Positions 23,338 to 32,350 of a DNA stretch of 64,000 nt are shown here, piece after piece. The stretch comes from Apodemus sylvaticus (lineage: Eukaryota > Chordata > Mammalia > Rodentia > Muridae): assembly GCF_947179515.1 (NCBI RefSeq), contig NC_067485.1, positions 76,399,346-76,463,345 of the forward strand, given 5' to 3'. How positions within the stretch are numbered: the first letter of the stretch is position 1; every line of letters begins with the position of its first letter. The notes beneath the pieces are model-generated. The model was not told the DNA's origin. It worked only from the letters and a program-made list of their open reading frames with translations, and did not search any database. The translations under genes were made by a program, and so were the position numbers.

Positions 23338-24786
23338 AGAAGCCAAAACCATACAATGTAGAAAGAAAAAAAAAAAAAAAAGAAAAAGAAAGCATCTTCT
23401 ACAAATGGTGCTGGTCTAACTCTCTGTCTGCAAGTGGAAGAATGCAAATAGACCCATATCTATCATTCAAGTCCAATTGGCTCAAAGAGCTAAACGAAAA
23501 ATGGATACACTAAAACTAATAGAAAAGAAACTGGGGAATAGCCGTAAGACATTGCTATAGGAGAGAACTTCCTAAACATAAAAACAATGGTTCAGGCACT
23601 AATATCAACAAATAATAAATGGGGCCTCATGAAACTGAAAAGCTTTTGTAAGGCAAAGGACATTGTCCATAGGAGAACATGCAGCCTACAGAAAGGAAAA
23701 AGGCCTTCACCAACCCTACATCCAACAGAGGACTAATATCCAAAATACATAAAGAACTCAAGAAATTAGACACCAACAAAGAAAAGACAATTAAAAACTG
23801 TGGTAGAGAATTAAACAGAAATTTCTCAACAGCAGAATCTCTAGTGGCCGAGAAACACTTAAAGAAATGTTCAGAGTCCTTATTCCTCAAGGAAATGAAA
23901 ATCAAAACTCTGAGATTTCATCTTACCCCATCAGAATGGCTAAGATAAAAAACTAAAGTGATTTCAATTCACATTCTAGAGAGTAAGTGGGGCAATGGGA
24001 ACACTCCTCCATTGCTGCTGGTGGAAGTAACAACTTGTACAACCACTTTGGAAAACAATTTCCAGGTTGTTTTCAGAAAATTTGGAATTGTTTTACCTCA
24101 AGACCCAGCTACCTAACTCCTGGACATATACCCAAAAGTTGTTCCATTGTACTGCAAGGATACTTGCTCAACTATGTTCATAGCAGCTGTATTCATAATA
24201 GTCAGGTCCTGGAAATAATCTATATGTCCCTCAACTGAAGATTCGATTAGAAAAATATAATATACTTATACATTCAGCTACTGAAAACAAGGACATCATC
24301 AAATTTTCAGACAAATGGATGGAACTCAAAAACATCATCCTAAGTAGTAACACAGAAGGATATGCATGGTAGGCATTCGCTTCTAAGTGGGTATTAGACA
24401 TAAAATACAGGACAACCATGTTACAATCCATAGACCCAAAGAAGTTAGGCAAGGAGGGCACAAGAGAAGATGCCTACATCTCACTCAGAAGGGGAAATAA
24501 TAGGAACATCAGAGATAGACAGAGGAAAGGAACTGTGTGAGAGAGAAAATAGAGAGGAGAACTGGATTGGAGATAAGTGAAGGGAGAGCAGGGTTTGGAG
24601 GAAAGGGCTATCAGCACAAACAGAAATCCATAGGGAGGCAATCTCTGGGATGAACCTGAGACCAGGGAGTTGGGAGGCTTTCTACAGTCTATAGAGGTGA
24701 TCTTACCTGAGACTACTAGGGGATATGGAACCTGAACTCACCACATCCTCTAGTCAGGCAAGACATCCAGTGAAGGGTAGGAGAAA
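23338..24786 (+). mobile_element. Old L1 ORF2 3' end and 3' UTR, sense, part 1
   Basis: Starts at the 'gccaaaaccatacaatg' block, where an A17 run has expanded, and continues with 'acaaatggtgctggtctaac'. It runs through the ORF2 C-terminus and into the Lx-type 3' UTR ('ctctgggatgaacctgagac', 'gacatccagtgaagggtagg'). It resumes at 27773 after an LTR element and at about 28378 after a solo LTR. Confidence 0.85.
23679..23948 (+). pseudogene. Old L1 ORF2 C-terminal remnant
   Basis: An 89-residue frame retains 'TNPTSNRGLISKIHKELKKL' and '[20 protein letters not shown]', which align with the ORF2 C-terminal third of the younger copies in this window. Frames upstream and downstream are destroyed by stops and indels. 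The Cys-rich motif expected shortly downstream is not in frame. Divergence from the other copies shows this is one of the older L1s here. Non-functional. Confidence 0.8.
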
Positions 24787-24791
24787 CCAAC
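24787..24791. repeat. Left 5-bp TSD of the LTR element
   Basis: ccaac, repeated at 27773-27777, in both cases at the break in the L1 3' UTR 'caccaacc' motif. Confidence 0.7.
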
Positions 24792-25134
24792 TGTAGTAAC
24801 TTGAAAAAGTTCGACTCACATAGACTCATGTTAGAATATGCTTGGTCCAGTATGTGGCACTATTAGTTAGTGTGGCTTTGTTGGAGTAGCAGTGGCCTTG
24901 TTAGAGGAAGTCTCTCACTGCATGGGTGGGCTTTAAGACCCTCCTCTTAGCTGCCTAGGAGACAGTCTCTCATGGGTGCAATCCTGTAAGATCCTCAGCT
25001 CCTCCAGCACTATGCCTGCCTAGACAAGTCCATGCTTCCTGCCATGAAGCTAACGGATTGAACCTCTGAACCTGTAAGCCAGCACCGATTACATGTTGTC
25101 ACTTATTAGAGTTGCCTTAGTCATGGTGTCTCTT
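24792..25134 (+). mobile_element. 5' LTR of the 3-kb element (truncated)
   Basis: Starts 'TGtagtaacttg' exactly at the L1 breakpoint and aligns along its length with the copy at 27394 ('catagactcatgt', 'gaatatgcttgg', 'gaacctctgaacctgtaagc', 'catggtgtctcttc'). The last roughly 30 bp are missing at the nested L1. Confidence 0.75.
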
Positions 25135-25400
25135 CTTTTTTTGTAATCTATTTATTAGATATTTGCTTTATTTGCATTTCAAATGTTATCCCCTTTCTTC
25201 ATTTCCACTCTATCCCATCCCCCATTCCCCTGCTCACCAAACCCCCCAGCCCCACTTTCTTGACCTGGCATTCTCCTACACTTGATCATTGAGTCTTCAT
25301 GGGACCAATGGCCTCTTCTCTTATTGATGTCTGAAAAGGCCATCCTCTGCTACATATGTACCTGGAGGCATGGGTCCCTCCAGGTGTACTCTCGACCTGG
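25135..25400 (-). mobile_element. L1 3' end, antisense, nested in the 5' LTR
   Basis: T-run, 'ttattagatatttgctttat', 'tttgcatttcaaatgttatc', 'ccttttcttcatt'-like blocks, 'ttcctgacctggcattctcc'-like block and 'ggccatcctctgctacatat'. It is very similar to the copy at 40052-40285. Confidence 0.8.
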
Positions 25401-27382
25401 GAAGACCTCGCTCAAGTTGTTTCAGAGGAGAGAAATTTTAGTATGTGCCATAGGGACATTTCTTGTTGAAGAATGTGACTGCTTTTACCCTTGTCTGAAG
25501 AGTCTGCCTGGGGCAAAGGTGAAGAGATTCAGATTAATTGAAATAAAGAAGGTCTCAAAAAAGCCCAGTATAGACTTTGTCCTCTGGTTTACACTCACAA
25601 AGAACATTTTGATCAATCATCACAAGTCTAGAAAGGAAAAATATAAAATGTGTTGTTCAAATATTAAACAAGGAAGTAGAATGGAGCTGAATCCTGTGTT
25701 CAAGGAGATAAAAATATTAAGGAAGTGGTGTCCATAGGTAACATCCTACCCAGCTAAGCTTATTGTTTATGCTTTTGCAGGTGAATAAGGGATAATTGTA
25801 TGTAGGCATCATTATTACCGAGTTATTGTTTTCATTTGGAATTTTCTTTTAGAAGGAACTATAATCCAGAAATGGAGGACACACCTACTATCTAGATCTT
25901 GAGGCTGGAAGACACAGGCTTTTGGTCTGGATCTTAAGGAACTATTGCAATAAAAAGCTTTGGCCCAGGTATTGTGGTACACACATTTAATTCCAGGAGA
26001 TAGAGGCAAGCAGATCTCTGAATTCCAGGCCATCTGGTATAGAGCAAGTTCCATAAGAACAGCATAAATCCAGGCTTGGTTGACTACACCTTTAATCTCA
26101 GCACTCGGGAGACAGGCATGGAGATCATGGAGTTCAAAGTCAGTGTACAGAGAAAGTTCCAGGATAGTCAAGCTTCAGCAGAGAATGAATTCACTGAAAA
26201 TGGAAAATTGGCAATGATGTAACAGTTCAGGGTTTGGGGGTGCAAATTTCTAGCTCCAGCAATCAGCAGAACTCGGAAGCTTCAGCCATGTGGCTCTGGC
26301 TTTAGAGTCAAGAGGAGAAGGAGGCTACTGGGACAATTGATGCTGGTTAACTGGAGCTAAGAAATTATAGGCAATTAAGAAGAGACCAGCATCACTGAGG
26401 TGAAAGCTTCTGGAAAATGTTTTCTAAGAGCGGGAAGCAGCTGTGTTTCAGAGATAGCCAAAGTTGTACCTCATGATGCATCTGGACTTGGTAATGTGTA
26501 AGAATCAGCCAGGTGGTTTTGGAGGTATGACAGGGTCATGGAGAACTGCTGAGGCTTGGCACTGCAAGAGGCCATGGAAAGCCATTGGTGAAAGTACAGC
26601 CTCACTTGCAGTTGACAGCCCAGAACTGAAGGTGTCAGGCAAAGAAGTTGAGGCTTAGGCCCATGAAAGGAGCCTATGAGAGGCTATTGGTGAAGCCTAG
26701 TTACTGTGGAAGAATGCAAGGAATTAGAGAAGCCAAATACCATGGATAACCACTAAGAACAGCAGCAGCAGTGGGGTAGATCAACCAGATCCTAGAGTGC
26801 TACAGAAGGCAGAGCTAGATAAGTGACCCAAACTCTTTCCAGGAGCCTAGAAAACTATATGTGGATCCCTGACAGTGGATCAAGAAGCTATGAAGTTGAA
26901 GTTGCCTTGAAGACCCCTGGGTGTTAGAGATGACAGAGCTGTGGAATATCTGCTGATGAAAGCTGCTAACAGGGGGGTGTACCAGCTCAAGAGAAATAAG
27001 TTTGTTGCAGTCAACAAAGATGAAAGGAATTGAAGATCTGAAGAGAGCTTTGACATCTGATATGGAGATGCAGAGTTTTGAGTATGCCCAGCTAGTTTTT
27101 GGTCTTAATTTGGTCTAGCGTTTCCTCAATAGAACATTTTGGAATGCTAATGTATGTCCTGTGATGTTGGAAGTATGTGATCTGATTTTTGATTTTTGTT
27201 TTATAGGGGGTTTAACTGATTTGATGAATCTCAGAGGAGACTTGAAACGTTGGACTTTTAACATTGTTGAGACTGCTATAAACTATGGAGATTTTTGAAG
27301 TTGGACTAAATGCATTTTTCATTATGCTATGGCTAGGAATGATCCCCATAGACTCCTGTTTTTGAACAAGCCTATTGAGACC
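25401..27382 (+). mobile_element. Internal region of LTR element, non-coding
   Basis: About 2 kb between the two LTR copies with no retroviral reading frame. The 151-aa frame at 25282-25737 starts inside the nested L1. It contains two B1-like segments (25965-26170) and ends in a polypurine tract at 27383-27393. I recognise it as a rodent repeat but cannot name it reliably; an RMER-type element is possible. It is probably non-autonomous. Confidence 0.55.
25965..26170 (+). mobile_element. Two tandem B1-like monomers
   Basis: First monomer about 25965-26065: 'aggtattgtggtacacacat', 'agatctctgaattccaggcc'. Second about 26068-26170: 'ctacacctttaatctcagca', 'ctcgggagacaggcatg', 'agagaaagttccaggatag'. 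Both are diverged and in the same orientation. Confidence 0.6.
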
Positions 27383-27393
27383 AGGGAGAGAAA
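27383..27393 (+). other. Polypurine tract before 3' LTR
   Basis: agggagagaaa directly abuts the TG that opens the 3' LTR, the position where plus-strand priming occurs in LTR retrotransposons. Confidence 0.65.
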
Positions 27394-27772
27394 TGTAATG
27401 GTTTGAATAGGTTTGGCTCCCATAGACTCATGTGATTGAATATGCTTGGCACAGGGATTGGCATTATTAGGAGGTGTGGCCTTGTTGGAGTAGGTGTGCC
27501 CTTGTTGGAGAAAGTGTGTCATTATGGGAGTGTGCTTTGAGACCCTTTCCCTAGCTTCCTGGAAGACTTTTTCCTTACTACAGTCTTATCAAGATGCAGC
27601 GCTCTCAGCTCCTCCAGCATCATGCCTGCCTAGATGATGCTATATTTTCAGCAATGATGATAATGGACTGAACCTCTGACCCTGTAATCCAGCCCCAATT
27701 AAATGTTGTCCTTTATAAGAGTTGCCATGGACATGGTGTCTCTTCTCAGGAATGGAAACCTTAATTAAGACA
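27394..27772 (+). mobile_element. 3' LTR of the 3-kb element
   Basis: 379 bp, starts TG and ends CA, then the ccaac TSD. It contains an ATTAAA signal at 27698-27703 and a second internal TTGTTGGAG-type repeat ('ccttgttggagtaggtgtg', 'cccttgttggagaaagtgtg'). Confidence 0.75.
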
Positions 27773-28850
27773 CCAACCCACCCATAAAACCTTCGACCCA
27801 AAAGTTGTCCTCGCTTCAGAGATATACAGGGATAAAAATGAGCAGAGATGGAGGGAATGGCCAACCAAAGACTGACCCCACTTGAGACCTACCCCATTGG
27901 AGAAACCCAACTACTGACACTATTAGTGATAATCTTCTATGCTTCCAGACAGGAGCCTATCATATTTTTTTCTGAGCAGATTCATCCAGCAGCTGATGGA
28001 AACAGATACAGAAACCCACAGACAAACATTAGCAAATCTTGGTGTGATGGTTTATATATGCTTGACACAGGAAGTAGCATTATTACTCCTAATAATATAA
28101 GGAGGTATAGCCTTGTTGGAGTAGGTGTATCACTGTAGGTGTGAACTTTAAGACCCTCATCCTAGCTGCCTGACACCAGTCTTTTACCTGCCTTCAGATG
28201 AAAATGTAGAACTCTTAGTTCCTGCATCATACCATTCTGGACACTGGTATGTTCCCATCTTGATTATAATGGACTGGACCTCTGAACATGTAAGCCAGCC
28301 TCAATTAAATGTTGTCCTTATGAGAGTTGCCTTGGTCCTGTTGTTTGTTCACAACAGTAAAACCCTGAGTCACTTAGGGAGTTTCTGGTAACTTAGGGGG
28401 AAGGAATGAGGGAGCTGGAGGGGTCAAAGACACTACTAGAAGACCTACAGAGTGAGCTAATTTGGCCCCGTGGGGGTTCACAAAGACTGACACCAACCAA
28501 AGAGCTAAACCTAGATCCCTTGTGCATATGTAGCAGATGAACAGCTTGGTCTTTTTGTGGATCTCCTAACAATTGAAGTGGTGGCTGTCTCTGATGTTGT
28601 CTGCCTTTGGATTTCTATCCCGTAGCTGGGGTGCCTTGTCTGTCCTCAGTGAGAGAGGATAGTCTTAGTTCTGCTGTGACTTGATGTGCCAGGGTGGGTT
28701 GGGAGAACATGCTCATCTCTGAAGAGAAGGGAAGAGGGAAATTGGAGGAGGATATATAAGGATGGAACTTGGAGGAGAGAAAAGAGGGCTGCGATTATGA
28801 TGTGCAGTGAATAAATACATCAATTAGTAAAAAAGAAGACAAAAAAAGAA
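27773..28850 (+). mobile_element. Old L1 3' UTR, sense, parts 2 and 3
   Basis: Continues the Lx-type 3' UTR after the LTR element ('cacccataaaaccttcgacc', 'cagcagctgatggaaacaga'). It is interrupted by a solo LTR (28043-28372), then runs to the L1 end ('gatgtgccagggtgggttgg', 'gaataaatacatcaattag') and an A-rich tail near 28850. Confidence 0.85.
28043..28372 (+). mobile_element. Solo LTR, same family as 27394-27772
   Basis: Starts 'TGtgatggtttatatatgct' and ends 'accctgagtCA', flanked by cttgg (28038-28042) and cttag (28373-28377), a 5-bp TSD with one change. It splits the L1 3' UTR cleanly. It includes 'gacctctgaacatgtaagcc' and 'aattaaatgttgtcc'. Confidence 0.75.
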
Positions 28851-30200
28851 ATGACTCAGAGTTAAAACGCTAGCACCATGAGATCCTTGTTCTGTTAAAT
28901 AAACCAACCTCCAAAATATACTTGGATTATGAGACAGATTTTATAGTATGTTCTTGGAACAGTAGAATTATTTTATGAAATATTTTTACAAAATGATGAA
29001 AGAGCACCTGAAATTGTATTCATAAAATGTATGATATCACAAGGGTACAGAACCCTTGATTTGGTATCAAATGTAAAATAGCTAATAGCTCTAAAAAATG
29101 GCATTCTTAACCCATTGAAGACAGTTTTCTTTATAGGTTTAAGGGGTAACACGGGAGAACATTAATGCCACTTCAATTAACTCCACGGTCACTGAAGTTT
29201 TCCTGTTCTCTTGGGATTCCTCACAATTGGAGAAAACTTTTCCTGTCCTTAGAACCGAAATCTTATGTGGTGTCTCCTCTCATTGGCAGTAAACCTATGT
29301 ATTCTTTCAGATGATAATTAGATGCTGTACATAGAATGTACTGAAGGGATTCTGTGTCAGCTACTGAGAGATGATCATTTAAACTTATATCAAATGTTTT
29401 AAATTGGAGAGCTACTAAGCAATTTAAAATTTCTAAGATTGTGTTTCTGAGAGAGCTAAAATACTTGAGATAAAACATTTATATTCTAAGTAACAGCCTT
29501 TAATAAGTATTGATATTTCTCTTCAAGGCAATATAGAATGACCAAGAAGAATAATCTTGTCAGATAGAAATATATTAATATCATATAAATAATTTTTATA
29601 TGCTCATTATATATTATACATGCTATATGCATGTACATATATATCACACATGTATAAAATAAGAGTAAGAACAAGATTGAATATACCAGTAGGAACTAGG
29701 TAGAGCATGACAGAGACACCACAGGGAGTGGTTAAGGTCAAAATACATGATAGGTTTATATCAGCTTATCTTTATGAACATCATTATTGAGCACAATATA
29801 TAGATTCCAACTATGCTTATTATTAAGTAATACTTTCCTTTCTCTAAAGAAAGCAAACAAATTTAGGAATACTCACCTTATAATAGAGAGAATAATATAC
29901 AGATCATATGTGAAACAAAACATGTAGTTGTAGTTATGATGAAGAGCATTTTATCACAAGAAACCAGCATATTGCCTTCACCAGAGTTTTCTCTTCTCTC
30001 TCCATTCTTAGATCAATCGCTTTGTTGGATGTAGTATAATTCATTCTTGTTTAACTTGGTGCAACATTATTCTGATGACTGAAACTTACTGTGCTCATCT
30101 AGATATAATTATAACCAGTGTATCATGAACTTTCTTAAACATGCCTGCTCCTCAGAATATAGGTGCCTATTGACGTGTTTATAAAAAGCTAGATAATAGG
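28851..30200. other. AT-rich unique DNA
   Basis: No gene or assignable repeat. A TA-rich patch lies at 29560-29650. Confidence 0.5.
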
Positions 30201-30203
30201 TTA

Positions 30204-30367
30204 TGTTCTATGGAGATGTGGTGAGGTATGGGGGAAGGGGTGGCTCAGCAGGCCCATGCCAAGGCATCCCTTCCCCCTGAAGAAACATTCACACAAAGGT
30301 ATAGTATATAATAGAGTTTATTCAGGGCATGGGGAGGGGAATTAGGAGGGTAGTAGAGCAGAGAAAG

Positions 30368-30422
<55 letters not shown>

Positions 30423-30506
30423 GACAGAGAGAGAAAGAGAGAGACAGAGACAGACAGAGAGAGAGACAGACAGACACACAGACACACAGACACACAGACA
30501 CACACA

Positions 30507-30569
<63 letters not shown>

Positions 30570-30780
30570 AGAGAAGTGGCCAGCCATGAGCAAGTGGAGG
30601 GGGGGAAGGGACTAGGAAAGGAGGAGGAGCAAGTAATCAAGGGACCATGAGAACAAGATTAAGAAAGGAACAAGAGAACAAGAGAGGGGGAAAAGGGCAA
30701 GCAGCCCCTTTTATAGTGGGTCAGGCCTACCTGACTGTTGCCAGGTAATTGTGGGGTGGAGTTTAGACAGAATGCTAACA
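30204..30780 (-). mobile_element. LTR, antisense, with TATA box and poly(A) signal
   Basis: On the minus strand the order is 'TGttagcattctgtc' start, TATAAAA (plus-strand 30709-30715), a pyrimidine-rich transcribed segment with a large microsatellite, then AATAAA (plus-strand 30317-30322), and an end near 'tagaaCA'. The order is that of an LTR promoter followed by its poly(A) site. No matching TSD was found, so the ends are provisional and the family is not named. Confidence 0.6.
30370..30566. repeat. (GA)n / (GACA)n / (CA)n / (GA)n array
   Basis: About 197 bp. GA, then mixed GACAGA and GACACA units, then CA, then GA again. It lies inside the LTR between TATA box and poly(A) signal. Frames across it are artefacts. 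Confidence 0.95.
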
Positions 30781-30970
30781 CTTATAATTTTACCAGGTAA
30801 GAACTATGAATTGACTTAATAAGTATTAGTCAATCTACATTTTGACATATTGGATAATGCCAAATAATGTTTAAAATTCATCCACATGCCTCTGAGATTG
30901 TTCAAAGACAAAGACATTTCTAGCTCATATTCATTATTTATTTAGCCAATTAGGTTTCTCCCCCCCCAAC

Positions 30971-30973
<3 letters not shown>

Positions 30974-31021
<48 letters not shown>
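30974..31021. repeat. (TG)n microsatellite
   Basis: About 24 TG units at the tail side of an antisense SINE. Confidence 0.95.
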
Positions 31022-31025
<4 letters not shown>

Positions 31026-31140
31026 CAATAGACAATTTTCAGGGGTTGGTTCTCTCTTCACCATGTGGGTCCTAGAGATCAAACTCAAATTATCAGGTGT
31101 GGTGGCCAGTGTCTTTACCTAAAGAGCCATCTCCTTGGTA
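31022..31140 (-). mobile_element. B3-type SINE, antisense
   Basis: 'caattttcaggggttggttc', 'caccatgtgggtcctagaga', 'aaactcaaattatcaggtg', 'aaagagccatctccttgg' follow the antisense order of a B3-class SINE body and tRNA-derived head. Confidence 0.65.
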
Positions 31141-31387
31141 CTTCTAGTTTCATGTTAGAAATGATGGGATTAAATACATAAATCTCAGGGAGCAGTTTCT
31201 CTAGGATTTTTTCTTTCAGCTACTGTTTTAAGTTATAATATGGTGGGATTTGGCACCTTTAGGGTTGAGAAACCAAGCTCATAAAAATGAATACATAGTA
31301 TTTGAATTCTGGCATCTTTTAACTGGACTTGACGAATTTTCTGTATATATATATATATCTCAAAATGAGTGAAAGGCATTTCTTTCT

Positions 31388-32059
31388 CTTTTTTTTAGTT
31401 TTTTTATATTCAATATATTTTTTATTTACATTTCAAATGATTTCCCCTTTTCTGGCCCCCCACTCCCGGAAAGTCCCATAAGCCCCTTTTCCTCCCTCTG
31501 TTTTCCCACCCACCCCTTCCCACTTCCCTGTTCTGATTTTGCCCTATACTGCTACACTGAGTCTTTCCAGAACAAGGGGCCACTCCTCCATTCTTCTTGT
31601 ATCTCATTTGATGTGTGGATTATGTTTTGGGTATTCCAGTTTTCTAGGTTAATATCTCCTTATTAGTGAGTGCATACCATGATTGACCTTTTGAGACTGG
31701 GTTACCTCACTTAGTATGATATTCTCTAGCTCCATCCATTTGCCTAAGAATTTCGTGAATTCATTGTTTCTAATGGCTGAATAGTACTCCATTGTGTACC
31801 ACATTTTTTGCATCCATTCTTCTGTTGAGGGATACCTGGGTTCTTTCCAGCTTCTGGCTATTATAAATAGGGCTGCTATGAACATAGCGGAGCATGTATC
31901 CTTATTACATGCTGGGGAATCCTCTGGGTATATGTCCAGGAGTGGTAGAGCAGGATCTTCTGGAAGTGAGGTGCCCAGTTTTCTGAAGAACCACCAGACT
32001 GATTTCCAGAGTGGTTGTACCAGTTTGCAACCCCACCAGCAATGGAGGAGTGTTCCTCT
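31388..32059 (-). mobile_element. Young 5'-truncated L1, antisense, 15-bp TSD
   Basis: A T-run, then the antisense 3' UTR ('tttacatttcaaatgatttc', 'gccccccactcccggaaagt') and ORF2 C-terminus. The TSD aaggcatttctttct is exact at 31373-31387 and 32060-32074. Low divergence suggests a recent insertion. Confidence 0.93.
31649..31885 (-). pseudogene. L1 ORF2 C-terminal fragment
   Basis: A 78-residue open frame starts '[20 protein letters not shown]' and ends 'MHSLIRRY' near the normal ORF2 stop. It is the intact C-terminal tail of ORF2p but lacks every catalytic domain because the element is 5'-truncated. No independent function is expected. Confidence 0.85.
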
Positions 32060-32074
32060 AAGGCATTTCTTTCT

Positions 32075-32298
32075 TTTGGCTATTTTTGTGTTTTATTTCT
32101 CAATTTCCAGTTAAAGTCAGGTAGAACATCATGTGTGTGCATTGTAGTGTAGTATTGACAGTTAAAAATGGGCTGAGAGCCTAGATTAATGGATGGAGCA
32201 ATCACTTAAGCAAACTACAAAGTACTGGTCTTATCCTCAATACTGAAAAGCAAAAAGTCATACTAAGTTTGGAAGCTATAGATCACATGCACGCACAC

Positions 32299-32350
<52 letters not shown>

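Noticed and set aside
25282..25737. 151-aa plus-strand reading frame
   Set aside because: It begins inside an antisense L1 3' UTR and runs into non-coding LTR-element sequence, with no recognisable domain.
30245..30640. Long Ser/Leu- and Arg/Glu-rich reading frames on both strands
   Set aside because: They are translations of the GA/CA microsatellite and have no coding signature.
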